Source: Afipia sp. P52-10
GTDB taxonomy: Bacteria > Pseudomonadota > Alphaproteobacteria > Rhizobiales > Xanthobacteraceae
NCBI RefSeq assembly: GCF_000516555.1
Contig: NZ_AZSJ01000003.1
Coordinates: 1,979,302 to 2,043,301 of the forward strand
Length of the DNA stretch: 64,000 nucleotides
Reading direction: 5' to 3'
Under the pieces are notes generated by a model. It made no database searches, was not told the origin of the DNA, and worked only from the letters and a program-made list of their open reading frames with translations. Shown here piece after piece: positions 26,073-34,912 of the stretch (positions are counted from its first letter, which is position 1; each line of letters starts with the position of its first letter). Both the position numbers and the translations under genes were made by a program.

Positions 26073-27059
26073 ATGTGCGTCTCGCGTGTTCGGGCCGTGT
26101 GGCTCGCGTTGCTCGCGCTTGTGCTGGTGGCGGGCGTGGTGCCGCAAGCCTACGCTGCCGACGGCGAGTATCCGAATAAACCGATCAAGATCATCGTGCC
26201 GTTCCCGCCGGGCAGCGGCACCGATACGTCGGCGCGCCGGGTGGCGCAGATCATCACCGACGAGACGGGGCAGCCGGTGGTGATCGACAACAAGCCGGGC
26301 GCCAGCGGGTTCATCGCGGCCCAGGCGGCGGCGACCTCGCCGCCGGACGGCTATACGCTGTTCGTCACGACCAACACGACGCATGCGGCGAACGCGTCGC
26401 TGTTCAAGAAACTGCCCTACGATCCGATCAAGGATTTCGCGCCGATCGGGCGTATCGCGCGCGCCGGCCTGGTGCTGGTCGTCGCGTCGGAAAGCCCGGT
26501 GAAGACGCTCGCCGACCTGACGAAATTGGCGAAGGAGCAGCCGGGCAAGCTGACTTTCGCGAGCGGCAGTTCGTCCACGCGTATCGCCAGCGAGATGTAC
26601 GCCACCATGGCGGGGCTGCAGATGCTGCACATTCCCTACAAGGGCGTGCCGCAGGCCATTACCGACGTGATGGCCCGCCAGGTTGATTTCATGATCTCCG
26701 ATGTCACCCCGGCGTTGCCGCTGATCCGGGCCGGCAAGCTGCGCCCGATCGCGGTGACGCTCGAAAAGCGCCACGTCGATCTGCCCGACGTGCCGACCAT
26801 GGCGGAGAGCGGCCTCGATGGCTATTCCATCTCGGCGTGGACGGCGGCGTTCGCGCCGGCCGGTACGCCGCGGCCGATCATCGACAAGCTCGCGGTCATT
26901 CTGCGCAAGGGCGTCGAGAGCCCGGCGATGAAGGAGAGCTTCGCTGCGACCGGCGGCGAAGCTGCGCCGATGACCCCGGACGAGCTCGGCAAGTTCGTCG
27001 TCAGCGAGACCGAGAAGTGGGCGAAGGCCGTGAAGGACGCCGGGATCGAGCCTGAGTAA
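26073..27059 (+). CDS. Bug family tripartite tricarboxylate transporter substrate-binding protein
   Basis: Periplasmic TctC/Bug protein of 328 residues. Signal peptide MCVSRV...QAYAAD, then YPNKPIKIIVPFPPGSGTDTSARRVAQ, the ligand-loop KPGASGFIAAQAAA, and a C-terminal domain ending in KWAKAVKDAGIEPE. Bug proteins bind small carboxylates, amino acids or vitamins. GGAGAG precedes the ATG. It is third in a probable operon with the CoA transferase and hydroxyacid oxidase, so its ligand may be a 2-hydroxyacid (inference). No tctA or tctB membrane genes are nearby. Confidence 0.88.
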   Translation: MCVSRVRAVWLALLALVLVAGVVPQAYAADGEYPNKPIKIIVPFPPGSGTDTSARRVAQIITDETGQPVVIDNKPGASGFIAAQAAATSPPDGYTLFVTTNTTHAANASLFKKLPYDPIKDFAPIGRIARAGLVLVVASESPVKTLADLTKLAKEQPGKLTFASGSSSTRIASEMYATMAGLQMLHIPYKGVPQAITDVMARQVDFMISDVTPALPLIRAGKLRPIAVTLEKRHVDLPDVPTMAESGLDGYSISAWTAAFAPAGTPRPIIDKLAVILRKGVESPAMKESFAATGGEAAPMTPDELGKFVVSETEKWAKAVKDAGIEPE

Positions 27060-27092
27060 GAACAAGAACCGGTCTTGCGACATACCGCTATG

Positions 27093-27125
27093 AAGCCCGG
27101 TCCAGCAATGCTGGATCGAGCTTTT
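27093..27125. terminator. Terminator between Bug and phosphodiesterase genes
   Basis: Stem TCCAGC / GCTGGA with a 3-nt loop, extended by outer AAGC / GCTT pairs, then TTTT. It lies between convergent genes, so it can serve either, and partly overlaps the stop region of the minus-strand gene. Confidence 0.65.
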
Positions 27126-27942
27126 ACGTCTGGGCGGCCGGGCGCGGTGCCGGCTGATGCGGTGTGACCGTGTAATCGCCGATCAGGACGCATTGCGAGG
27201 TGAACCCCGCGTCCGCATCCCAGTCGTGCAGGTAGAAGCCGGCCGGTTCGTCGATCAGCGACAGCGGCGCGCGCGGACGGCGGTCCGCGGCGAACTGATA
27301 GGCGGTGCTCGGCACCGCGAGCGCGACGGCGTTGCCGATGTGCGCCTGCAGCGTGCAATGCACATGCCCTGCCGTAATCAGCGAGGCATTCGGAAAGCGC
27401 GCGACCAGCGCGGCGAACGCTGCGGCGTTGCCGAAAGGACGGGCGTCGCTGACCGCGCGGCCGATGCGGAAGGCCGGATGATGCATGGCGATCATCGTCG
27501 GTGCGTTCGGTGCTTCCGCCAGCCGCTCCTCCAGCCATGCCAGCCGGTCCGGGCAGAGCGTGCCTTCGACCTTGCCGGGGATCGTCGTGTCGAGGCAGAT
27601 GATGCGGACCGGCGGCAGCTCGATCACGAAATGCAGGAACGGCCCCTGCGGCATCCAGGCCTTGTCGGCGAACACCTCGCGCAGTGGGCCGGTCTCGTCG
27701 TGGTTGCCGGGGATCACCGCATAGGGAATGCCGGTGGCCTCCATCTGCGCGCGCAATTCGCGATGCACGGCGAGATCGCCGTGATGGGTGGCGTCGCCGG
27801 TGTGGATCAGGAAATCGGGCCTCGGCTGGACGGCCGTGATCTGTTGGAGTGCGCGGACAAATCGCGCATGAGCGTCGTAATGCCCGTGCGCGATCACGCC
27901 CGGCGCCTCGATGTGGCTGTCGGAGACTTGTGCAATCAGCAT
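27124..27942 (-). CDS. Metallophosphoesterase (CpdA-like cyclic nucleotide phosphodiesterase)
   Basis: Calcineurin-like phosphoesterase of 272 residues. All metal-ligand motifs are visible: DSH at 8-10, HTGDATHHGD with Asp50, PGNHDE with Asn80-His81, MHHPAF, and GHVHC near residue 196. Length and the D-x-H start match class III cAMP phosphodiesterases (CpdA), which degrade cAMP or other phosphodiesters in the cytoplasm. No signal peptide. Stands alone on the minus strand. Substrate inferred from family only. Confidence 0.85.
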   Translation of the reverse strand: MLIAQVSDSHIEAPGVIAHGHYDAHARFVRALQQITAVQPRPDFLIHTGDATHHGDLAVHRELRAQMEATGIPYAVIPGNHDETGPLREVFADKAWMPQGPFLHFVIELPPVRIICLDTTIPGKVEGTLCPDRLAWLEERLAEAPNAPTMIAMHHPAFRIGRAVSDARPFGNAAAFAALVARFPNASLITAGHVHCTLQAHIGNAVALAVPSTAYQFAADRRPRAPLSLIDEPAGFYLHDWDADAGFTSQCVLIGDYTVTPHQPAPRPAAQT

Positions 27943-28007
27943 TGAAGCGGCCGTTCGATGTCAGTCTGATTGGCGTCGCGACTCTTCGTGTCTGCGACGG
28001 ATGGGCT

Positions 28008-28289
28008 TCAGACTTTGTTTCCCGGATCGGAAATTCGGCCGCTGGCAACCAGCCTGTTCCAGATGAACAGCACCACCAGGGCGCCGATGGTCGCGGTGAT
28101 GAAGCCCGCGCCCTGACTCGGTGAATACCAGCCGATCGCCTGGCCGATGAAGGTGGAGAGGAACGCGCCGGCGATGCCCAAGACGCAGGTCAGGATGAAG
28201 CCGGACGGATTGTTGGGGCCGGGCGAGAGCCATCGCGCGATCATGCCTGCAACGAAGCCGACAATGATGATCCACAAGATGCCGCTCAT
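28008..28289 (-). CDS. GlsB/YeaQ/YmgE family stress-response membrane protein
   Basis: Small integral membrane protein of 93 residues with three hydrophobic segments and the family's Gly-rich spacing: ILWIIIVGFVAGMIAR, GFILTCVLGIAGAFLSTFIGQAIGWY, GFITATIGALVVLFIWNRL. The YeaQ/GlsB family is stress-induced and of unclear biochemical role. It follows the YidB-like gene by 45 bp on the same strand, so both are likely co-transcribed. Confidence 0.88.
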   Translation of the reverse strand: MSGILWIIIVGFVAGMIARWLSPGPNNPSGFILTCVLGIAGAFLSTFIGQAIGWYSPSQGAGFITATIGALVVLFIWNRLVASGRISDPGNKV

Positions 28290-28334
28290 AGCCCGATCCC
28301 CTCTTTTGTGTGCGTGTCGTTCGCGCCGGCCGCC

Positions 28335-29159
28335 TCAGAGCAGGCGGCGCAGTTCGTTCTCCGACGGAACGCGCCCGTCCGGCGTGAGATGGTCGATGAT
28401 GCCGGGCAGGTATTGGCTCAATCCGTCGAGCAGATCCTGGCGCGAGAGACCGGTCTGATCCATCAGCGTGCTGATCTGATCGGCGCCGAGCGCGCCGGCG
28501 AGATCGTTGGGATCGATCTGCTTGTTCTCGCCCTTGGCGACCCATGAGTCGGCGGCATCCTTTTGACCGCCTTCCTGCAGTTGCTTGAGCAGATCGTTGA
28601 GGCCACCGCTCAGCACGGTGCCTGCCGCGCCGCCCGCCAGCAGACCGCCGAGTCCGCCTTTCAGCAGATCGCTCAATCCGCCGGCTGGCGCCGTACCGCT
28701 TGCGGTCGCATTGCCGGCATTGGGGCTGCCGCCAGGCGTGTTCGGCCGCGCGCCGCCACCAAGAATGCTGCCGAGAATATCGCCAAGGCCACCGGCAGGT
28801 GCGCTATTGCCGACGGCATTGCCTCCGCCGCTTGGTGCGCCGGGTTTGGCGCCGCCACCGAGCACATTGCCGAGGATATCGCCAAGACCACCCGGGCCGC
28901 TGGTGGTGCTGCCACTCGGACTGTCAGCGGTGCTGCCGCCTGGGAGGGCAGTGCGGTCAGCCGTTGTCCCGCCACCTGCGGGTGCGCTTTGCGGGTGGCT
29001 GCCACTCGTTACATGTTTAACGGTTTTGTAGGCGAGCAAGGCGAGGATCGCCATCATAATCGGCGACATACCGCCGCCGCTCTCGCTTTTATCGGCAGAT
29101 GGCGTGCTAGGACCGCGCGGCCCGTTCTGCATGCCGTTGAGGATATCGAGCAAACCCAT
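28335..29159 (-). CDS. YidB-family (DUF937) protein with Gly/Ala repeat linker
   Basis: YidB-like protein of 274 residues. The N-terminus is MGLLDILNGMQN, followed by a hydrophobic segment MSPIMMAILALLAYK. The C-terminal 90 residues have the family pattern (DSWVAKGENKQIDPNDLAGALG, ISTLMDQTGLSRQDLLDGLSQYLPGIID). The middle (about 60-170) is a Gly/Ala/Pro-rich stretch with repeats of GGLGDILG..LGGGA. Function of the family is unknown. It precedes the YeaQ-type gene in a probable stress operon. No signal peptide is evident. Confidence 0.82.
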   Translation of the reverse strand: MGLLDILNGMQNGPRGPSTPSADKSESGGGMSPIMMAILALLAYKTVKHVTSGSHPQSAPAGGGTTADRTALPGGSTADSPSGSTTSGPGGLGDILGNVLGGGAKPGAPSGGGNAVGNSAPAGGLGDILGSILGGGARPNTPGGSPNAGNATASGTAPAGGLSDLLKGGLGGLLAGGAAGTVLSGGLNDLLKQLQEGGQKDAADSWVAKGENKQIDPNDLAGALGADQISTLMDQTGLSRQDLLDGLSQYLPGIIDHLTPDGRVPSENELRRLL

Positions 29160-29259
29160 GTCGGCCTCCTACGCTATCGCGACTTTGAACAACCTAGTGC
29201 CAGCGTATGACGGTTACAAGATGCGGTAAAATGGGGCCGGCCGACAGTCTGCCTCCCAT

Positions 29260-30225
29260 TCAGTCCGCTCGGATGTTGGCCTCCTTGGCGACCTTGTCCC
29301 AGCGCTGCATTTCCCGGGCGATCAGATCGCGGAACCCCTGCGGCGTCAACGGTGCGGCCTCGGCGCCTTCGCCCTCGAGAAAGCGTTTCATCTCGTCGCT
29401 GTCGAGCGCCTTGTTGATCTCTGCGTTCAGCTTGCTGACGATCTCCTGCGGCACGCCGGCAGGTGCAACGATACCCCACCATGATGAGGCCTCGTAACCT
29501 TTAAGTCCGATCTCGTCGAGGGTGGGGACATCCGGAAGGATCGCCAGCCGCTTCAACCCGGTCAGCGCCAGCGGTCTGACTTGTCCCGTTCTGGCCACCT
29601 GCAGCATCTGCGGCATGCTGGAAATGTAGAGATCGACATGGCCGCCGATGAGATCGTTCACGGCCAGCGATCCGCCCTTGTAGGGAACATGCACGAGCTT
29701 GATGCCAGCCTGCGAGGCGAACAGCTCCGAGGCGATCTGGTTGATGCTGCCCGGACCTGCGGAGGCGTAATTGATCGAGCCCGGCTTGCTCTTGGCGAGT
29801 GCGATCAAGTCCTTTGCCGAGGTGATCGGTAGTTTGTTCGCAGCGCCCATCAGCAACGGTGATTGCGCGAGATAGGCGACCGGCTCGAAAGCCTTCACCG
29901 TATCGAACGGCATGGCCGACTTCACGGCAGGGTTGATCGTATAGGTCGACGAGACCAGCAGCAGCGTGTAGCCATCCGGGGCTGAATTGGCGACGAAGGC
30001 TGCGCCGATCACGCCGCCTGCGCCGGCGCGGTTGTCGATCACCACGGTCTGGCCCCAGGCTTCGCCGAGCTTCTTGCCGATCGCGCGCGCGACGATGTCG
30101 TTGGAGCCGCCGGCGGCGAACGGTACGACCAGGGTGATCGGCTTCGTGGGATACTCGGCGCTTGCAGCCGTTGCGAAGCCCGCGAGCGCTGCGACGATGG
30201 CGAGAGCCGACAACCTGGCTTTCAT
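29260..30225 (-). CDS. Bug family TTT substrate-binding protein
   Basis: Periplasmic Bug/TctC protein of 321 residues. Signal peptide MKARLSALAIVAALAGFATAASA, then EYPTKPITLVVPFAAGGSNDIVARAIGK, DNRAGAGGVIGAAFVA, and the central YASAGPGSINQIASELF. The start at 30225 follows GAGGAA by 6-7 nt; an in-frame TTG five codons earlier is unlikely. Ligand unknown. It is divergent from a ketopantoate-reductase-like gene across about 200 bp. No TctA/TctB genes nearby. Confidence 0.88.
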   Translation of the reverse strand: MKARLSALAIVAALAGFATAASAEYPTKPITLVVPFAAGGSNDIVARAIGKKLGEAWGQTVVIDNRAGAGGVIGAAFVANSAPDGYTLLLVSSTYTINPAVKSAMPFDTVKAFEPVAYLAQSPLLMGAANKLPITSAKDLIALAKSKPGSINYASAGPGSINQIASELFASQAGIKLVHVPYKGGSLAVNDLIGGHVDLYISSMPQMLQVARTGQVRPLALTGLKRLAILPDVPTLDEIGLKGYEASSWWGIVAPAGVPQEIVSKLNAEINKALDSDEMKRFLEGEGAEAAPLTPQGFRDLIAREMQRWDKVAKEANIRAD

Positions 30226-30422
30226 GGGAACGTTCCTCAATGCGCGGACCTGTTTTCAGGTCTCGTCGTTTTTGATGACACGACGGCCATCGATATCGCT
30301 ATCATCGTCCGTAAGGCGAATGCGATCAACCGATAAGGTGCGTGGACATGGTATCAGGCGAGCCTGGTCCGATCTGCGGACCATGCGTGCTTGGCACGGC
30401 GCGCTGTCGCAGGGAGGAGACT

Positions 30423-31442
30423 TTGACCGATCAGCAGACGGGGCGGATCGCCGTCGCGGGCGCGGGTAATATCGGTTGTTTCGTCGGCGGCATGCTTGCG
30501 AGCGCGGGGTATCCGGTCACGTTGCTCGCGCGCCGTGGCATGATTGATGACATCCGTGCCAACGGTCTGCACCTGACGAGCTATGAGGGGCTTGATCGCC
30601 ATGTGCCGGCCGATGCTCTCATACTGGCGGATGATCCAGCATCCCTGGCGCAGGCCGCGATCATCCTCGTCACCGTCAAAAGCCCCGATACGGCTGTGAT
30701 GGCGACGCTGATCGCCAACCATGCGCCCGCAAACGCCGTGATTGTCAGCTTGCAGAACGGCGTCGGCAATACGGAGGTGCTGCGAGCTTATGGCGGTGAC
30801 AGACGCGTGCTTGCCGGCATGGTCCCGTTCAATGTGGTGTCGGCCGGCGCCGCGCATGTGCATCGTGCGACGTCGGGCGATATCGTGCTCGAGCAGGATG
30901 AGGCCGGTATCGCGGCACAACTTTCGGTGCCGGGGCTTGCGATGGCATCCAGTGGCCGCATTGCCGACGTGCAGTGGGGCAAACTGCTGTTCAATCTGAA
31001 CAACGCCATCAACGCGCTGTCCGGTCTGCCGCTGCGGGAGCAGCTCGCCCAACGGCCATGGCGTGTGCTGCTGGCCCATCAGATTGCCGAGGCGCTGCGG
31101 GTGATGAAGACCGCAGGCATCAAGCCGGTGCTGGCGACGCCCTTGCCTGCGCCCTGGCTGCCGTTCGTCCTGCGCTTGCCGGACCCGCTTTTCCGCGCGA
31201 TCGCCGGTTCGATGCTGAAGATCGATCCGCAGGCGCGTTCGTCGATGTGGAACGATCTGCAGCGCGGGCGGCGCACGGAGATCGATGATTTGCAGGGCGT
31301 CATCGTCAGGCTGGGCAAGCGATATCATCAGAACGTCACGCTATCGGAGCGACTGCTCGATCTGATGCGGACGGCCGAAACGGAGGGGCGTGGCTCGCCG
31401 CGGATGAAGCCGGATCAGATTGTCAGGATCGACGGTTGGTAA
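30423..31442 (+). CDS. 2-dehydropantoate 2-reductase family protein (PanE-like)
   Basis: NADPH-dependent ketopantoate reductase family, 339 residues. Rossmann motif RIAVAGAGNIGCFVGGMLASAGYPVTLLAR at 8-37, VKSPDT, SLQNGVGNTEVL, then the helical domain with WGKLLFNLNNAINALSGLPL and the C-terminal SSMWNDLQRGRRTEID, which carries the conserved Ser-Met-xx-Asp motif. This could make pantoate or reduce another 2-oxoacid; paralogues are common. Start is TTG at 30423, right after a strong AGGAGGAGA. An ATG at 30342 in frame has no ribosome site. Confidence 0.85.
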   Translation: MTDQQTGRIAVAGAGNIGCFVGGMLASAGYPVTLLARRGMIDDIRANGLHLTSYEGLDRHVPADALILADDPASLAQAAIILVTVKSPDTAVMATLIANHAPANAVIVSLQNGVGNTEVLRAYGGDRRVLAGMVPFNVVSAGAAHVHRATSGDIVLEQDEAGIAAQLSVPGLAMASSGRIADVQWGKLLFNLNNAINALSGLPLREQLAQRPWRVLLAHQIAEALRVMKTAGIKPVLATPLPAPWLPFVLRLPDPLFRAIAGSMLKIDPQARSSMWNDLQRGRRTEIDDLQGVIVRLGKRYHQNVTLSERLLDLMRTAETEGRGSPRMKPDQIVRIDGW

Positions 31443-31658
31443 TCGGCTCTTGGGTGCAGGGCCATCTGAACGGCGATGGTCGGCCACGCTTGGTCGGCAA
31501 AATTCAGCGTGATACGCTGCGTTGATTTTGCATCTGCCTTGATTTTGCATCTGTCTTCCGGATGTTGTCTTACAGATGTCGCATGCGTGGGCTCTCGCTG
31601 AGCCCAGCCTGCGCCAGAAGGTGGCGCAGAGGTCAGGTCGTCGCCAGCGGGGTTCATC

Positions 31659-33284
31659 ATGCAGTCTCTGATGCTTCCGTTCACGCCGCGCTACTTCGTC
31701 TTCACCGCGTGCGTGGTGATAACGGCCGTGCTGCTGCTGATCGGTTTGGAGAGCTTCAAGGCGTTCGAGATCGTCGTGATCCCGCTGGTGCTCTTCGGCG
31801 GACTGACGCTGCTCGGCATTCGCGACCTGATCCAGAAGCGGCATGCGGTGCTGCGCAACTATCCGATCGCGGCGCACTTGCGGTTCCTGCTCGAGAGCAT
31901 TCGCCCGGAGATGCGGCAGTATTTCTTCGAAAGCGAGAAGGACGGCACGCCGTTCAGCCGCGATACCCGTGCGCTGGTGTATCAGCGCGCCAAGATCGAT
32001 CTCGACAAGCGGCCGTTCGGCACCCAGTACAATGTCTATCAGGAAGGCTACGAATGGGTACACCACTCGATCGTGCCGAAGCCGATCGCCAACGAGAAAT
32101 TCCGGATCACGGTCGGCGGCCCCGATTGTGCCAAGCCGTATTCAGCGTCGGTGTTCAACATTTCCGCCATGAGCTTCGGTTCGCTGAGCGCGAACGCGAT
32201 TCGCGCGCTGAACGGCGGAGCCAAGAAGGGCAATTTCGCCCACGATACGGGGGAAGGCGGCGTCAGCCCCTATCACCGTGAGATCGGCGGCGACCTGATC
32301 TGGGAAATCGGGTCGGGTTATTTCAGCTGCCGCACCCGCGACGGCAAGTTCGATCCGGAGAAGTTCGTGGCGCTGGCGACGCTCGACCAGATCAAGATGA
32401 TCGAGATCAAGATCAGCCAGGGCGCCAAGCCCGGCCATGGCGGCGTGCTGCCGGCGGCGAAGGTGAGCAAGGAAATCGCGGCGATCCGCGGCATTGAGCT
32501 TGGCGAGGACTGCATCTCGCCGCCCAAGCACAGCGCCTTCTCGACGCCGATCGAAATGATGCAGTTCATCGCCGAGTTGCGGCGTCTATCCGAGGGCAAG
32601 CCGGTTGGCTTCAAGCTCTGCATCGGCCACCCTTGGGAGTTCCTGTCGATCTGCAAGGCGATGCTGGAGACGCAGATTTACCCCGACTTCGTCGTCGTCG
32701 ATGGCAAGGAAGGCGGCACCGGCGCCGCGCCGCTGGAGTTCATGGATCACCTCGGCATGCCGATGCGCGAGGGCGTCAATTTCGTGCACAACGCGCTGGT
32801 GGGCATCAACGCCCGCGACCGGATTCGCATCGGCACCTCGGGCAAGATCGCCACTGCCTTTGATATCGCCCGCGCGATGGCGCTGGGCGCGGACTGGTGC
32901 AACTCGGCGCGCGGATTCATGTTCGCGCTCGGCTGCATCCAGTCGCTGAGTTGCCACACGGACAAGTGCCCGACGGGCGTGGCGACCCAGGACCCCAGCC
33001 GCCGTCGGGCCTTGTTCGTGCCGGACAAGACCGAGCGGGTCTACAACTTCCATCACTACACGTTGCATGCGCTGGCGGAACTGACCGCTGCGGCGGGATT
33101 CGACCATCCGAACGAGATGCAGCCGATCCATTTCAGCCGCCGGGTGTCGAATACCGAGGTGATGTCGTTCGCGCGGCTTTACCCGGCGCTGCGCGGCGGT
33201 GAACTGATCGAAGGCACCAGCGATCCGCGCTTCCGCGATGCCTGGGCGATGGCGCGTGCCGACAGTTTCCACGCATCGATGTGA
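31659..33284 (+). CDS. FMN-binding glutamate synthase domain protein (stand-alone GltB-like)
   Basis: Membrane-anchored protein of 541 residues. Two hydrophobic helices (about 11-30 and 35-55) precede a glutamate synthase FMN domain: FNISAMSFGSLSANAIRALNGGAKKG, HDTGEGGVSPYHREIGGD, KISQGAKPGHGG, VDGKEGGTGAAP. A 3Fe-4S cluster motif has Cys426, Cys432 and Cys437. There is no glutaminase domain and no GltD-like partner next to it, so ammonia- or ferredoxin-linked glutamate synthesis is only inferred. Such single-domain proteins are widespread and their reaction is unclear. Monocistronic, ended by a strong hairpin. Confidence 0.88.
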   Translation: MQSLMLPFTPRYFVFTACVVITAVLLLIGLESFKAFEIVVIPLVLFGGLTLLGIRDLIQKRHAVLRNYPIAAHLRFLLESIRPEMRQYFFESEKDGTPFSRDTRALVYQRAKIDLDKRPFGTQYNVYQEGYEWVHHSIVPKPIANEKFRITVGGPDCAKPYSASVFNISAMSFGSLSANAIRALNGGAKKGNFAHDTGEGGVSPYHREIGGDLIWEIGSGYFSCRTRDGKFDPEKFVALATLDQIKMIEIKISQGAKPGHGGVLPAAKVSKEIAAIRGIELGEDCISPPKHSAFSTPIEMMQFIAELRRLSEGKPVGFKLCIGHPWEFLSICKAMLETQIYPDFVVVDGKEGGTGAAPLEFMDHLGMPMREGVNFVHNALVGINARDRIRIGTSGKIATAFDIARAMALGADWCNSARGFMFALGCIQSLSCHTDKCPTGVATQDPSRRRALFVPDKTERVYNFHHYTLHALAELTAAAGFDHPNEMQPIHFSRRVSNTEVMSFARLYPALRGGELIEGTSDPRFRDAWAMARADSFHASM

Positions 33285-33318
33285 TGCATCGGTCGGTGCG
33301 CGGCTTGCTCTGGCAAGC

Positions 33319-33346
33319 GAAGCAGCGGCGCTTGCGCCGCAGCTTC
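33319..33346. terminator. Hairpin terminator between GltB-like and RidA genes
   Basis: Arms GAAGC / GCTTC and GCGGCGC / GCGCCGC, interrupted only by an A-A mismatch, enclose a 2-nt spacer. GGGTTTTCGG follows on the plus strand. It lies between convergent genes. Confidence 0.65.
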
Positions 33347-33361
33347 GGGTTTTCGGCTGGC

Positions 33362-33760
33362 CTATGCCTTCGGCAGGAATGCGGTGACTTCGATCTCGAC
33401 CTTGGCGCGGGCGTCGACGAGGCCGGAGATATAGAGAAGCGTCGAGGGTGGGAAATTCCGGCCCAAGGTATCCTTCCAGGCAGCGCCGATGGCGGCGCCG
33501 GCCGCTTCATATTCGCTCTTGGAGGTGATGTACCAGACGAGCCGCACGATATGTTCGGGTGTCGCGCCCGCTTCCTTGAGCAGGCGGACGATGCGCTCCA
33601 GCGCGATGCGAACCTGGCCGCCGATATCGTCAGGGTAGCCGTCGTTGGCGTCGTGTCCGGTTTGGCCCGCGAGCACGATCCATTGACCCGGCCCGTCGAC
33701 GGTCACGCCATGGGAAAAGCCGCGAGGGCGTGGCCAATCAGAAGGTTGCAGCACCGGCAT
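33362..33760 (-). CDS. RidA/YjgF family protein
   Basis: RidA-like protein of 132 residues; the canonical members deaminate reactive enamine/imine intermediates. Visible segments are SHGVTVDGPGQWIVLAGQTGHDA, QVRIALERIVRLLKEAGATPEHIVRLVWYIT and RNFPPSTLLYISGLVDARAKVEIEVTAFLP. The Arg that binds the carboxylate in archetypal RidA is replaced in the LVDARAK-type ending, where Ala-Arg persists one position away, so activity could be altered. Single gene, convergent with the glutamate-synthase-like gene. Confidence 0.87.
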   Translation of the reverse strand: MPVLQPSDWPRPRGFSHGVTVDGPGQWIVLAGQTGHDANDGYPDDIGGQVRIALERIVRLLKEAGATPEHIVRLVWYITSKSEYEAAGAAIGAAWKDTLGRNFPPSTLLYISGLVDARAKVEIEVTAFLPKA

Positions 33761-33992
33761 GGTTGTTCTCCGTTGTTGTTGGTCGGTCGTCTATGTGAGG
33801 CGGGCCGCTCCCAGCCGGCCCGCGCGATCGCGGGCGTGCCGCAAGCGAAGGCATCATAGCCGGCAAAAGTGGCAAAGCAATTCGTGGCGACGGGATAACG
33901 GGGCGCATGCGACATCCTTGCCGTGTTCCCCGATGGATTGCTGATGCCGGTCGCCGGGAGGCGTGATACATCGCTGAGGTCCGGAGCATGCG

Positions 33993-34841
33993 ATGCCGCG
34001 CTTGTCTGCTTTGATCTTGCGTCTTCTGCTGTCGGTGCTGCTCGCCATTTGGATGGCGCCGCAGACGAACGCGCAGGAACGCATCGCCAGCGAATGCCTG
34101 GCGATGGCGCAGACGCTGCCGGGTGTGGTCTTCGCGCGCTATGGTCCGGCATCCGATAAGGCGTCGAGCGTCACCATCACCTATGTCGGCCATTCCACCT
34201 ATCAGATCGAGACGCCCGCCGACGTGGTGATCGCCACGGACTACAACGGCTATTACCGGCCGCCGCGGCTGCCGACGGTGGTGACGATGAACCGGGCGCA
34301 CACCACGCATTACACGCTCAATCCCGACCCGCGGATCAAGCATGTGCTGCACGGCTGGGCCGATGACGGTGGCGCGGCCAAGCATGCGCTGACCGTCGGA
34401 GACGTGTTCATCCGCAACGTGCCGACCGATATCCGCAACTTTCGTTACGGGTATGGCTACGGCTACGATCCCTCGGCCCCCATGCAGAAGGACGGAAACT
34501 CGATTTTCATCTTCGAGGTCGCCGGCTTATGCATCGGCCATCTCGGCCATCTGCATCATAAGCTGGATGAAAGCCACATCGCCGCGATCGGCAGGCTCGA
34601 TATCCTGATGGTGCCGGTCGATGACAGCGTGACGCTATCGATCGAGGGTATGTCGGAGATCACCAAGCGGTTGCGGTCGTCGATCGTATTGCCGATGCAC
34701 CGGCTGGGCACGCCGCTGCAGGAGTTTGTGCAGCGGGTCTCGGGGCAATTCGCGGTGGATGTCCGCCCCGAGCGTTCGTTCTCAGTGTCACTTGAGAGCC
34801 TGCCGAAAACGCCGACCGTGGTGATTCTGGACGGCGTCTGA
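33993..34841 (+). CDS. Exported MBL-fold metallohydrolase-like protein
   Basis: Protein of 282 residues with a signal peptide (LILRLLLSVLLAIWMAPQTNA). It shows a divergent metallo-beta-lactamase fold related to the UlaG branch: TITYVGHSTYQIETPADVVIATDYN, TMNRAHTTHYTLNP, FEVAGLCIGHLGHLHHKLD, and a late VLPMHRLGTP with a His. The canonical HxHxDH motif is replaced by NRAHTTHY. A Tyr/Gly patch FRYGYGYGYDP is unusual. Activity is possible but unproven; substrate unknown. ATG 33993 follows GTCCGGAGCATGCG. Confidence 0.72.
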   Translation: MPRLSALILRLLLSVLLAIWMAPQTNAQERIASECLAMAQTLPGVVFARYGPASDKASSVTITYVGHSTYQIETPADVVIATDYNGYYRPPRLPTVVTMNRAHTTHYTLNPDPRIKHVLHGWADDGGAAKHALTVGDVFIRNVPTDIRNFRYGYGYGYDPSAPMQKDGNSIFIFEVAGLCIGHLGHLHHKLDESHIAAIGRLDILMVPVDDSVTLSIEGMSEITKRLRSSIVLPMHRLGTPLQEFVQRVSGQFAVDVRPERSFSVSLESLPKTPTVVILDGV

Positions 34842-34912
34842 GAGGTGCGGAGGCTTGTCACGCCAGCGTGAGGCGTGTTTGCGCGCCACGCCGGCGACGG
34901 TCTTTTGCGCGA

